Assembly (NCBI GenBank): GCA_021800535.1
Contig: JAJYYV010000014.1
Location: forward strand, 1-43,446
Length of the DNA stretch: 43,446 bases
Origin: a bacterium
GTDB taxonomy: Bacteria; Ratteibacteria; UBA8468; B48-G9; DTJG01
Direction: 5' to 3'
Shown: in pieces, positions 8,926 to 16,819 of the stretch
Numbering within the stretch: position 1 is the first letter of the stretch
Layout of the letters: each line of letters starts with the position of its first letter
Position numbers and translations under genes: made by a program
The notes under the pieces: generated by a model
The model's database searches: none
What the model saw: only the letters and a program-made list of their open reading frames with translations
What the model was told of the DNA's origin: nothing

Positions 8926-9240
8926 TTAGAATGGCATATTATCAAATGGTAAATCCCCAAAACGGCTTCTTAATTCTTCCTGTAACATTTTTTCCATTTC
9001 TTTCCTTGCAATATGATATGTATGAAGTATCATTTTCTCTAAATGTGTTTTATTATGAGGAGAAAGTAAATCATCTGATATATCAATAGAAAGGAGCTCC
9101 ATTTTTCCATTTATTTTTACTTTTACTTTGTCATCCGCTGAAGATGCCTCATATATTTTTCCGGAAAGCAACTTCTGTAACTGTGCTGCCTGTTTTTTCA
9201 TCTGTGCTGCCTGTTTTAACATATCAAACATATTAGCCAT
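8926..9240 (-). CDS. ybaB: YbaB/EbfC family nucleoid-associated protein
   Basis: A 104-aa protein starting MANMFDMLKQAAQMKKQ, the typical long N-terminal helix of YbaB/EbfC, followed by the short beta sheet (VKVKINGKMELLSIDIS) and a C-terminal helix. The family forms tweezer-like dimers that bind DNA. A strong ribosome-binding site, GGAGG with 7-nt spacing, is encoded by the last codons of dnaX, so translation is probably coupled. It sits between dnaX and recR as in many bacteria. Confidence 0.93.
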   Translation of the reverse strand: MANMFDMLKQAAQMKKQAAQLQKLLSGKIYEASSADDKVKVKINGKMELLSIDISDDLLSPHNKTHLEKMILHTYHIARKEMEKMLQEELRSRFGDLPFDNMPF

Positions 9241-9242
9241 TT

Positions 9243-10793
9243 TTATTCCTCCGTTTCAATTATTTCACCTTCAAAACAGTCAACTATCTTTTTTATAGAT
9301 GATGACGGTCCCTGAGTGTTTTTTGGTTCTTCTTTAAATAAAAAATAAGATATATTATAATGGAATCCAAGAATTTTTTCAAGAATTTCTTCAGCATATT
9401 TCATATTATCTTTATCTTGCGCCATAGAACAATGGAACTTCATCTTTTCTGGAAATCCTATATATAAACAATTATTTTCTATTTTAACAGGTTTGCCGGC
9501 TCTTAAAAAAGCCTCTAATGCTATTTTCTTTTTTTTAATTTCATTTAAAAATTTTTTCCAATTTTCTTCAGAAATATTACTTTTACTTTCCTGATTTATA
9601 TAACTTTCCTGATAAATTTTATCTTGTTTTTTTTCTAATATTTCCTTTTTTTCTTCAGATTTAATCTGTTGGGTTTCATAAACTATATTACCCGAATTAT
9701 CCGAAGAAATATTCAAAATTTTTGATAGTTTAATAATAAGAATTTCCCCGTAAATAATCTCCATGGGTTCATATTTTATTTTTTCTTTTATTTCAAGCAC
9801 AGTTTCTATACTTTTTAATATCTGTTCAAAAGATAATAATAAGATTTTTTCTATATATTCTTTATTATCTATATCTATCAAAATATCAGAACCTGAAAAA
9901 TTGGGTTTTTTTAAAAGTAATAATCTAAGATTTTGATTGAGCCCATCTAAAAAACCAATAAGTTCTTTCCCCTGTTCTATAAAATTATGAAAAAATTCAA
10001 GGGCTTTATATACCTGTCCGGAACATAAAAATCCTATCATTTTCCATATACTTTTTGTTTCTATTATTCCCAGAGCTTCATTTGTTAATTCAATAGTGAT
10101 ATTTTTATTTTGTGAAAGGATAATCAACTGGTCAAGATATCCTAATGCATCTCGTAAAGAACCAGAACTAATAAGTATAATTTTCTCAAGAGCTTGCGGG
10201 TCAATAGTATAACCTTCATTTTTCAAAATTAAATTTATTTTTTCTGCAATTTCTTGCATTTTAAGAGGTTTAAATTGATATTTTTGACATCTTGAAGATA
10301 TTGTCTGTGGAATCTTTTCAGGACTTGTAGTTGCAAAAATAAATTTTACATAGGAAGGAGGTTCTTCAAGAGTTTTTAATAACGCATTAAAAGCTTCTGT
10401 TGTCAACATATGAACTTCATCTATAAGATAAATTTTAAATCTGCTTTTTGCTGGCATTAATAAAACATTTTCCCTAAGATTTCTTATTTCATCTATTCCG
10501 CGATTAGATGCACCATCTATTTCAAGAAAATCAAGAGAATTACCTGATATGATTTCTTTACAAAATTCACATTTATCACAAGGCTCAGATAAAGGACTTT
10601 TTTCACAATTAAGACTTTTTGCAAGAATTCTGGCTATAGAGGTTTTACCAGAACCTTTTGGGCCTGAAAAAAGAAAAGCATGAGGAATTTTATTCTCTTT
10701 AATAGCCTGCTGAAGACCATTAACAATAATCTTTTGTCCAATAACTTCTGAAAATTTCTGTGGTCTATATTTACGAGCCAGTACAATATACAT
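9243..10793 (-). CDS. dnaX: DNA polymerase III subunit gamma/tau
   Basis: DnaX is the clamp-loader ATPase of the replicative polymerase. Visible elements are the N-terminal LARKYRPQ box, Walker A GPKGSGKTS, a four-Cys zinc module (CEKS...CDKCEFC), Walker B LIDEVHM, and the SSRC sensor with its Arg finger. Domain III and a short tau-like C-terminal extension follow. I place the start at the ATG at 10793 (516 aa) because the family usually begins only a few residues before LARKYRP. A TATAAC at 10830-10835 would serve as a -10 only 3 bp before the alternative ATG at 10826, which also favours the internal start. No A-rich slippery frameshift site for a short gamma form was evident, though A-runs are everywhere in this AT-rich gene. 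Confidence 0.94.
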   Translation of the reverse strand: MYIVLARKYRPQKFSEVIGQKIIVNGLQQAIKENKIPHAFLFSGPKGSGKTSIARILAKSLNCEKSPLSEPCDKCEFCKEIISGNSLDFLEIDGASNRGIDEIRNLRENVLLMPAKSRFKIYLIDEVHMLTTEAFNALLKTLEEPPSYVKFIFATTSPEKIPQTISSRCQKYQFKPLKMQEIAEKINLILKNEGYTIDPQALEKIILISSGSLRDALGYLDQLIILSQNKNITIELTNEALGIIETKSIWKMIGFLCSGQVYKALEFFHNFIEQGKELIGFLDGLNQNLRLLLLKKPNFSGSDILIDIDNKEYIEKILLLSFEQILKSIETVLEIKEKIKYEPMEIIYGEILIIKLSKILNISSDNSGNIVYETQQIKSEEKKEILEKKQDKIYQESYINQESKSNISEENWKKFLNEIKKKKIALEAFLRAGKPVKIENNCLYIGFPEKMKFHCSMAQDKDNMKYAEEILEKILGFHYNISYFLFKEEPKNTQGPSSSIKKIVDCFEGEIIETEE

Positions 10794-10869
10794 ATCAGTA
10801 TCAGAAAAATGTTCGTTTTTAGTCATATTGTTATACTAAATTTGTTGTTAAACTTAGAGTAATAGTGAT

Positions 10870-11865
10870 TTATAAACTACCAAGGAATCTTAGTGCATCA
10901 AAAAATATTATAACAAATCCTATACCTAAAATAATAAAAGAAATTATAATAATAATATTTTTTATATTAGGTTTATATACTGTGGTTGGCGCTATTGCTT
11001 TATCAAGAATATGAATAGGAACTATATTGTTAGATTCAGAAATTCCTGCTTTTTCCATTTGATTATTTAATAAGGAAAGGAAAGATTCATTGGTTAAAAT
11101 ATCTCTTTGAATATTTGATAAGCTTTTTTTATATTCTATAATTTTATCTATTTGTTTACCTATATATGCTATTTTCATCTTAACAGTCATAATTTTTTTT
11201 ATATTTGAGGGAGATGTTTGTTCCAATGTTTTAAAAACTAATTTTTCTTTTATCAATTTTTTCATCAAATAAGAAGCAAGAGAATTCAATCCTTCATTAT
11301 TATTATTGACAATAATTATTTTACTTTTATGTTCAATCTTATCCATTTTATTTTGAAGTGTTTTTATTTGATTATTTGCTTTCATTATATTTTCTTCTAT
11401 TGTCTTTTTTTCTTTTATTATTGGTCCTGCTGTTAAATTATAAACAAGGTTATTCAAATTTTTACAGAAAAAATTTGCAATCTGGGCTGCAGTTTCTGGA
11501 TTTTTATCTATAACATCTATTTTTATAATTTTTTTACCAAGTTCTGAAATTCTCGTATTTTCTTTTAGATTATTTCTTAAAATATCAAGATTATCTGTAC
11601 CATATTCTTGAGATAAATTAAATTTTTTTACTATCCTGTCTAACATTCTATTACTATTTAAAAGAGATAAAATCACCTCAGAAGACATATTGGTTTTAGA
11701 AGTTTTTGAAGGCTTCAATATTTCTGCTGTGGCGCGATAATATTTGGGGGAAAGGAAATAAAAAATTATACTACCTATAATTGCTATAATATAAATAATC
11801 AATATAAATTTTAAATGAATTTTTAAAATATTAACAATTTTGTTTTTTCTTATTATTTCAGCCAT
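10870..11865 (-). CDS. Wzz/chain-length-determinant family membrane protein
   Basis: A 331-aa polysaccharide co-polymerase-like protein. A membrane segment at about residues 18-40 is followed by the N-terminal Wzz region (SPKYYRATAEIL), a helical coiled-coil middle with repeated ions of Lys/Glu, and a second membrane segment at the C terminus (NIIIIISFIILGIGFVIIFF). Family members set the chain length of O-antigen, capsule or exopolysaccharide in the inner membrane. No tyrosine-kinase domain is attached. The ATG at 11865 has GGGAGA 7 nt upstream. An earlier in-frame ATG at 11949 would translate tRNA-derived repeat sequence and is rejected. It lies downstream of tRNA-Ser, separated by the duplicated tRNA end. 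No glycosyltransferase neighbours are seen. Confidence 0.78.
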   Translation of the reverse strand: MAEIIRKNKIVNILKIHLKFILIIYIIAIIGSIIFYFLSPKYYRATAEILKPSKTSKTNMSSEVILSLLNSNRMLDRIVKKFNLSQEYGTDNLDILRNNLKENTRISELGKKIIKIDVIDKNPETAAQIANFFCKNLNNLVYNLTAGPIIKEKKTIEENIMKANNQIKTLQNKMDKIEHKSKIIIVNNNNEGLNSLASYLMKKLIKEKLVFKTLEQTSPSNIKKIMTVKMKIAYIGKQIDKIIEYKKSLSNIQRDILTNESFLSLLNNQMEKAGISESNNIVPIHILDKAIAPTTVYKPNIKNIIIIISFIILGIGFVIIFFDALRFLGSL

Positions 11866-11876
11866 AAAATTAATCT

Positions 11877-11932
11877 CCCGTGGTTCAAACCCCACTTTCA
11901 TATAAGATTTGCAAAACGGAGGGGGTGGGATT
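11877..11932. repeat. Direct repeat copy 1: duplicated tRNA-Ser 3' end plus flank
   Basis: This 56-bp segment matches 12024-12079 with two mismatches, at an offset of 147 bp. On the minus strand it carries the last 15 bases of tRNA-Ser (acceptor strand and part of the T stem), then 41 bp of flanking sequence. The rest of a tRNA is missing here, so this copy is a remnant and not a gene. Confidence 0.85.
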
Positions 11933-12015
11933 GTGCTAGAACCTTTCAAGATGCCTTACTGACGCACACCCTCCGCCTTCTTTGGAAAGCAATCTATATG
12001 GTAAAAACAGCCGTA

Positions 12016-12040
12016 GGGGTGAACCCGTGGTTCAAACCCC
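12016..12040. other. Strong hairpin beside tRNA-Ser
   Basis: GGGGT-GAACC, a three-base loop CGT, GGTTC, two unpaired A and ACCCC form a 10-bp, GC-rich stem in an otherwise AT-rich region. It lies downstream of tRNA-Ser on the minus strand and spans the edge of the direct repeat. On the minus strand a TGTTTTT stretch follows 5 bases after the stem, so it may terminate or define the 3' end of the tRNA transcript. The repeat copy at 11877 lacks the left arm. Confidence 0.5.
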
Positions 12041-12079
12041 ACTTTCATATAAGATTTGCAACTCGGAGGGGGTGGGATT
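12024..12079. repeat. Direct repeat copy 2, overlapping tRNA-Ser 3' end
   Basis: Partner of 11877-11932. Bases 12064-12079 belong to the intact tRNA-Ser gene; the remainder is its downstream flank. A repeated tRNA 3' end is the classic outcome of tyrosine-recombinase integration, but tandem duplication followed by decay of a second tRNA is equally compatible. Confidence 0.85.
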
Positions 12080-12149
12080 TGAACCCACGATCCCTTTTGA
12101 GGATACACGCTTTCCAAGCGTGCGCACTCGGCCGCTATGCGACCCCTCC
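12064..12149 (-). tRNA. tRNA-Ser (anticodon GGA)
   Basis: Read on the minus strand, the 86-nt gene has a 7-bp acceptor stem (GGAGGGG/CCCCTCC), discriminator G, and an anticodon stem-loop ACGCTTGGAAAGCGT with anticodon GGA, which reads UCC and UCU. It also has the long variable arm typical of tRNA-Ser (ATCCTCAAAAGGGAT) and a T arm GTGGGTTCAAATCCCAC. CCA is not encoded. It lies 16 bp downstream of the translin-family gene and may be co-transcribed with ileS and the two genes after it. Confidence 0.96.
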
Positions 12150-12165
12150 AATAGAAAATTTTATT

Positions 12166-12798
12166 TTATAATTTTTTTAATAAATCTTCTAATCGTTTTT
12201 GATGCGTAACTATAGAAACTTCAGATCTTGTTCTTTCTATCAAAGACCTCATTGCATCTACAGACCTTCTTAGTCCTCTGGTAATAGCTTCAGGATAATC
12301 AAAAGAAATAAGAAAATAATAAAATTCATCCATTATATTCAGAAGGCTATCAATATTTTCAGTTTCCTGTTTTCTAATACAATCAAGTATATGTCTTCTT
12401 ATTTCCCCTATAGCTTCAGAAATTCCATGAAGATAACTTATCCTGTCAATATCATTATCCGGAATAAAAAGAGTATTATCTTTTAAAAGATAATATGTAA
12501 CAAAACCTTCTATTAGCTCTTTTTCTGCATTATGAAGAAATCCGGCAAAATAGATTTCCGGAAATTTTTTTAACATGGATTTTGTTTCTTTTAACATATC
12601 AAAAGCCTGGTTAAGAATATCAAGACTTTCTTTAAAATCATGCTGATGAATTTTTTTTATTGCTTTTGCAGAAAACCGGGTAATCTGTCTGCATAAGCTA
12701 ATTCCTTTTTCTCTTGCCCCATCCTCTGAATCAAAAAAATTTTTTGTATCAATAAGAATCTTTTCCAAACGATTAAAATCTTTAAAATTTTTTTTCAT
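12166..12798 (-). CDS. Translin/TRAX-family RNA-binding protein, possible ribonuclease
   Basis: A 210-aa all-helical protein with clear translin-family signatures: REKGISLCRQITRFSAKAI near residue 29, the YLHGISEAIGEIRR segment near 122-135, and FDYPEAITRGLRRSVDAMR near 166-184. In eukaryotes translin and TRAX form the C3PO RNase. TRAX uses Glu-x-x-Glu and Asp-x-x-x-Glu. This protein has Glu94/Glu97 (KELIEG) and Glu128/Glu132 (EAIGEI) in the matching places, so a catalytic TRAX-like function is possible. Its gene overlaps the NYN nuclease gene by 17 bp, implying coupled translation. tRNA-Ser follows directly. Family assignment is firm from motifs; RNase activity is inference. Confidence 0.85.
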   Translation of the reverse strand: MKKNFKDFNRLEKILIDTKNFFDSEDGAREKGISLCRQITRFSAKAIKKIHQHDFKESLDILNQAFDMLKETKSMLKKFPEIYFAGFLHNAEKELIEGFVTYYLLKDNTLFIPDNDIDRISYLHGISEAIGEIRRHILDCIRKQETENIDSLLNIMDEFYYFLISFDYPEAITRGLRRSVDAMRSLIERTRSEVSIVTHQKRLEDLLKKL

Positions 12799-13252
12799 AA
12801 TAAGTCCCCAATTCCTTTTTTATTTTTGAAAGTTCTATATGTTTTTTATTAAAATAATCTGTTTTTTCTGTTTTTTGAGATTTTATATTTTCCACTAATT
12901 TTATAAAACTCTGGACTCCCATATATTTACATCCAAAAATTTTTGCTCCTTCCTGAATCTGTCTATCATCTGAGACAATAATATATTTCTCATTTTCATC
13001 ATTTTGAGAAATTATATCAACAATTTTTTCATCTGCAGAAATATCACCGGAATAAATAATTTTTATACCTTTTGAGCCTGTTAAATTACCCACTCCATCA
13101 AAAACAATAATAAAAAATAATGTTAAATGTTCTCTTCTATAACTTTGTATTAAAGAAAAAAATTTTATCTGTCCTGTTTCAGAAGAATACTTATCTGCTT
13201 TTTTCAGATAAGAGCTTCTTATAATATTATAGCCATCAAGAATATATTTCAT
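12782..13252 (-). CDS. NYN/PIN-like ribonuclease of the YacP/Rae1 type
   Basis: A 156-aa protein starting YILDGYNII, the hallmark of NYN domains. The acidic residues expected to hold the metal are visible: Asp6, Asp52 (VFDG), Asp74/Glu75 (SADEKIVD) and Asp95/Asp96 (VSDDRQIQ). In Bacillus subtilis, YacP (Rae1) is a ribosome-associated endoribonuclease cleaving mRNA in the A site. The protein here has the same size and layout. It overlaps ileS by four bases (ATGA) and the translin-family gene by 17 bp. The C-terminal 40 residues are Lys-rich and may bind RNA. Assignment to the YacP branch is by overall pattern; other NYN nucleases are possible. Confidence 0.85.
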   Translation of the reverse strand: MKYILDGYNIIRSSYLKKADKYSSETGQIKFFSLIQSYRREHLTLFFIIVFDGVGNLTGSKGIKIIYSGDISADEKIVDIISQNDENEKYIIVSDDRQIQEGAKIFGCKYMGVQSFIKLVENIKSQKTEKTDYFNKKHIELSKIKKELGTYYEKKF

Positions 13253-15987
13253 TTATTTTTTACTATATTTACACATTTCTCACATAATTCTTCAAATTCT
13301 TTATCTTTTCCTACAGTAGGATGATAAATCCAGCATCTCTGACATTTTTTATGTTCTGTTTTTTCAATAATAATCTTAAAAATCTCTGATTTTTCAATAT
13401 CCACCTGGGAAACAAGCAATAGATTTACAAGATAAGGTTGAAAATTATTTAAAAATTCAAACCAGTTATCATCAGCTCTAATAACAACCTTTGCCTGTAA
13501 ACTACTGCCAATTTCTTTAAGCGTCCTTTTTTCTTCAAGCATTTTTAAAACATTTTTTCTAAATTCTAAAAATTTCCCCCATTGTTCAATAATATTTTTA
13601 TCATAGTTTCTAACAACAGGCCATTCTTCAAGAAAAACAGTCTCTTTTTTGTTAAATATAAGAGATTGGTATGCTTCTTCACATGTAAAAGGAAGTACAG
13701 GTGATAAAAGTTTAATTAATATATAAAAAATCTGATAAATAACCTTTTGAGCTGTTTTTCTTTCTATGGAATTTTTATCATAGGTATATAATCTATCTTT
13801 TAAATAATCAAGATAAAAAGATGAAAGATCTAAATTACAGAACTCAAAAATTTCCTGAATACCTTTGTTAAATGAAAATTCCTCATAATATCTTGTTACA
13901 TCATTTATAAGTTTCTGAGCTCTATTAACCACCCATATATCCACTGGATAGATATAATCAATATTTATATCTTTTTCTGATTGGAAATCATACATATTTC
14001 CAAGAAGATATCTAATTGTATTTCTTATAGTACGATACACAACCACAAGATGGTCTATAATCTGTTTTGATATTCTTAAATCCTGCTGATAGTTTTCTGA
14101 CAATCCCCATAATCTTAAAACATCCGCTCCATACTTACTTATTATCTCCTGAGGAGTTATAATATTCCCAAGAGATTTAGACATTTTTTTACCTTCAGCA
14201 TCAACCACAAATCCATGTGTAAGAACTTTTTCAAATGGCGCCTTTTTTTCAATCGCACAGGCAACTATAAGAGAGCTTTGAAACCAGCCTCTATGCTGGT
14301 CACTTCCTTCAAGATAAAGAGTAGCAGGCCATTTAAGAAAAGGATTTTTTTTAAGGACAGCAAGATGGCTTACGCCAGAATCAAACCACACATCAAGAAT
14401 ATCTTTTTCTTTTTCAAAGGTTGTATTTCCGCAAAAAGGACATAAAAAATTCAAAGGCAGCAATTGCTCTGTTTCTTTTTCAAACCAAATATCTGAGCTG
14501 TTTTTTTCTATAAGAGTCATTATATTATTAATTGTTTCTTTAGTGCATATAGCCTTGCCACAATTTTTACAATAAAAAACAGGGAGTGGAACTCCCCATA
14601 GTCTCTGTCTGGAAAGACACCAGTCCGGTCTTGTTTTTACCATACTGCCAATTCTATTTTTTATCTCTTCAGGTATCCATTTTGTACTATTAATCTGTTC
14701 TTCTAAAAGTGTTCGTAAATTATTTTTATCTACATTTAAAAACCATTGTTTTGTTGCACGGAAAATGACAGGATTTTTACACCTCCAGCAATGTGGATAA
14801 GAATGTGTATAGTTTTCCTGAAATAAAAGAGACCCTGTATCTGCTAATTTTTTAATTATGGCTTTATTAGCATCAAATACAAACATATTTTTGAATTCGT
14901 CAACATCCTCTGTAAATCTTCCTTTTTCATCAACCGGGGATAAAACAGGGAGTTTATATTTTAATCCTGTCTGATAATCATCTTCTCCATGACCCGGGGC
15001 AGTATGAACACAACCCGTACCATCTGTTATGGAAACATAATCTGCTAAAACAACTACAGAATCTCTTTCAATAAAAGGATGTCTGCAGATAATACCCTCC
15101 ATTTGTCTGCCCTTAAATATTGTTAATTTTTCCCCATCTAATCCTGTTTTTTTAAGAACTATATCCACTAAAGAATCTAAAATAATAAACAAACCCTTTT
15201 GTGTTTTTACAAGAGCATATTGAAATTCAGGATTCACGGCAATAGCAACATTGGCAGGCAGCGTCCATGGAGTTGTTGTCCAGATTACAAAACTTATATC
15301 TTCTTCTGTTTCAAGTATCTTTTTTTTATATTCTTTTTTTACCGGAAATTTCACATAAATAGAATCACTGGATATATCATAATATTCCACCTCTGCCTCT
15401 GCCAAGGCTGTCTGACATTGAAAACACCAATAGATAGGTTTAATACCCTGGTATATAAATCCATTTAAATAAAGATCCCCAAAACTTTCTATAATTATTT
15501 TTTCATATAAAGGATTAATAGTTAAATAAGGATTTTCCCAGTCTGCAAAAACACCAAGTCTTTTAAATTCTTCTCTTTGTATAGAAATAAATTTTTCAGC
15601 ATAAGCTTTTGCTTTTTTTCTAAAAGAAACAAGATTAACCTGATTTTTTTCTACATTCATATTCTGAAATATCTGATGCTCAATAGGCATACCATGACAA
15701 TCCCAACCAGGAATATAGGGCGACCAAAAATTCTGCATGCTTTTAAATTTTATAATAGTATCTTTTAATATCTTGTTAAGAGCCGTTCCAAGATGAATAT
15801 GTCCATTAGCATAAGGAGGGCCGTCATGTAAAATAAAAAAATTTTTCTCCTTGTTTTTTTCAAGTGTTTTTTTATAAATATCTATTTTATTCCAAAAATC
15901 AAGAGTAGAAGGTTCCCTTTTAGCAAGCTCAGCCTTCATTGGAAAATCTGTTTTTGGAAGATTTATTGTAGACGAATAATCTTTCAT
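13249..15987 (-). CDS. ileS: Isoleucyl-tRNA synthetase
   Basis: IleRS, 912 aa, charges tRNA-Ile and edits Val-tRNA. The HIGH box reads GHIHLG near residue 61 and the KMSKS loop reads KMSKSLGN near 603. The CP1 editing domain contains GTGCVHTAPGHGEDD. WCLSRQRLWGVPLP precedes a Cys-rich zinc module (CKNCG...CPFCG), and a C-terminal zinc finger (CQRCW...CEKC) closes the protein. This is the bacterial IleRS type without the long eukaryotic-type tail. No T-box leader was found in the 130 bp upstream. A TATAAT on the minus strand (16038-16043) is a possible -10, with only a poor -35. The start is supported by AAAGGA about 9 nt upstream. Confidence 0.97.
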   Translation of the reverse strand: MKDYSSTINLPKTDFPMKAELAKREPSTLDFWNKIDIYKKTLEKNKEKNFFILHDGPPYANGHIHLGTALNKILKDTIIKFKSMQNFWSPYIPGWDCHGMPIEHQIFQNMNVEKNQVNLVSFRKKAKAYAEKFISIQREEFKRLGVFADWENPYLTINPLYEKIIIESFGDLYLNGFIYQGIKPIYWCFQCQTALAEAEVEYYDISSDSIYVKFPVKKEYKKKILETEEDISFVIWTTTPWTLPANVAIAVNPEFQYALVKTQKGLFIILDSLVDIVLKKTGLDGEKLTIFKGRQMEGIICRHPFIERDSVVVLADYVSITDGTGCVHTAPGHGEDDYQTGLKYKLPVLSPVDEKGRFTEDVDEFKNMFVFDANKAIIKKLADTGSLLFQENYTHSYPHCWRCKNPVIFRATKQWFLNVDKNNLRTLLEEQINSTKWIPEEIKNRIGSMVKTRPDWCLSRQRLWGVPLPVFYCKNCGKAICTKETINNIMTLIEKNSSDIWFEKETEQLLPLNFLCPFCGNTTFEKEKDILDVWFDSGVSHLAVLKKNPFLKWPATLYLEGSDQHRGWFQSSLIVACAIEKKAPFEKVLTHGFVVDAEGKKMSKSLGNIITPQEIISKYGADVLRLWGLSENYQQDLRISKQIIDHLVVVYRTIRNTIRYLLGNMYDFQSEKDINIDYIYPVDIWVVNRAQKLINDVTRYYEEFSFNKGIQEIFEFCNLDLSSFYLDYLKDRLYTYDKNSIERKTAQKVIYQIFYILIKLLSPVLPFTCEEAYQSLIFNKKETVFLEEWPVVRNYDKNIIEQWGKFLEFRKNVLKMLEEKRTLKEIGSSLQAKVVIRADDNWFEFLNNFQPYLVNLLLVSQVDIEKSEIFKIIIEKTEHKKCQRCWIYHPTVGKDKEFEELCEKCVNIVKNK

Positions 15988-16051
15988 TTTATTTTTTCCT
16001 TTAAATATTATTTTTTAATTCATATTTATATTTGCTTATTATAAACTTTTT

Positions 16052-16080
16052 TTGACAAAAAACAAACATTTTGTTAAACT
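16052..16080 (+). promoter_or_regulatory. Sigma-70-like promoter for ferredoxin gene
   Basis: TTGACA at 16052-16057, a 17-bp spacer and TAAACT at 16075-16080. The start of transcription should be near 16087, about 31 bases before the ATG at 16118, with TAGGAGG and 5-nt spacing in between. The box overlaps the divergent control region of ileS. Confidence 0.6.
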
Positions 16081-16117
16081 TTTAAAACTATTACAAATTA
16101 TTTTATAGGAGGATATT

Positions 16118-16303
16118 ATGAAAACAAAAGTTGATGAAAATATTTGTACAGGATGCGGGCTATGCGTTGATATTTGTCCGGAAGTATTTGAAATGGGAGA
16201 TACAACTTCTCATGTTAAAGTAGATGTTGTCCCTCCAGAACTGGAAGATAAAGTCAAGGAAGCAGCAGAAAATTGTCCTGTAGATGCTATTTCTATAGAA
16301 TAA
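16118..16303 (+). CDS. 4Fe-4S ferredoxin
   Basis: A 61-aa single-cluster ferredoxin. The cluster ligands are in ICTGCGLCVDICPEVF (Cys10, Cys13, and the later Cys of the motif) and in ENCPVDAI near the C terminus. It is a small, acidic, cytoplasmic electron carrier. It has its own promoter and the best ribosome-binding site in the window (TAGGAGG, 5-nt spacing), suggesting strong expression. The redox partner is not encoded nearby. The lipoprotein gene 41 bp downstream may share the transcript but has no obvious functional link. Confidence 0.93.
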   Translation: MKTKVDENICTGCGLCVDICPEVFEMGDTTSHVKVDVVPPELEDKVKEAAENCPVDAISIE

Positions 16304-16344
16304 TAATATACCTTTATTGCAGATGGTATGATATTTTAAATAAT

Positions 16345-16806
16345 ATGAAAAAATATATAGTTTATATCTGTCTTTTATTTTTGACTATTTTTTCTTTTTC
16401 ATGTAAAGCAGAAGAAAATCAAACAAAAATATTACAAAAAATATCATTAAAGACAGAAAAAATACAATGGCAGAAAATCCCCACTTATGGCGCTTCCTAT
16501 CAACAGGTATGGAAAGCTGTGAATAAAGTCCTGACCATATATTTTTTTAGATTACTATCAGGAAAAAATGGAGCGGCATGGCAGCAAAGAAAAAAAATGG
16601 GAAACTCGGTTACTGAATGGATACAATTAGAACCAAACACTCTGACAATTATTGTAAAAATCACAAAAAATCCAGTAAAATTATTTTTGGCAATGCAGAA
16701 AAAAAAACCTGAAAATAATAAATGGATTCCAGGTTCATTGAATATTAGAGATAAAAACATTCTTTATAAGATTATAGAAGATATTCAATTCAAAATAAAA
16801 GAATAA
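16345..16806 (+). CDS. Small lipoprotein of unknown function
   Basis: A 153-aa protein beginning with a lipoprotein signal peptide: MKKYIV, a hydrophobic core, and the lipobox FSFSC with the lipidated Cys at residue 20. The mature part is Lys-rich and has a segment SYQQVWKAVNKVL, similar in style to small outer-membrane lipoproteins in which a helix packs on a beta sheet (TIIVKI). I do not recognise the family. The ATG at 16345 is chosen because it opens the signal peptide; an in-frame upstream start inside the ferredoxin gene would bury it. It converges on the spermidine synthase fusion gene, 13 bp away. Confidence 0.72.
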   Translation: MKKYIVYICLLFLTIFSFSCKAEENQTKILQKISLKTEKIQWQKIPTYGASYQQVWKAVNKVLTIYFFRLLSGKNGAAWQQRKKMGNSVTEWIQLEPNTLTIIVKITKNPVKLFLAMQKKKPENNKWIPGSLNIRDKNILYKIIEDIQFKIKE

Positions 16807-16819
16807 TAAAATTGATATT

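Noticed and set aside
9243-10793. Programmed frameshift in dnaX producing gamma
   Set aside because: A-runs are common throughout and none stands with a stem and Shine-Dalgarno-like stimulator at the expected place.
11866-11949. N-terminal extension of the Wzz-like gene (to ATG at 11949)
   Set aside because: It would translate the duplicated tRNA end; a good ribosome-binding site precedes the ATG at 11865 and the family N terminus begins there.
11982-12209. Plus-strand open frame of 75 codons across tRNA-Ser (contains GVGFEPTIP)
   Set aside because: It is the antisense of the tRNA-Ser gene; this kind of peptide is a familiar false translation of tRNA T arms.
13988-16117. Possible T-box leader upstream of ileS
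   Set aside because: The 130 bp between ileS and the ferredoxin gene contains no T-box stem I or antiterminator sequence that I can recognise.
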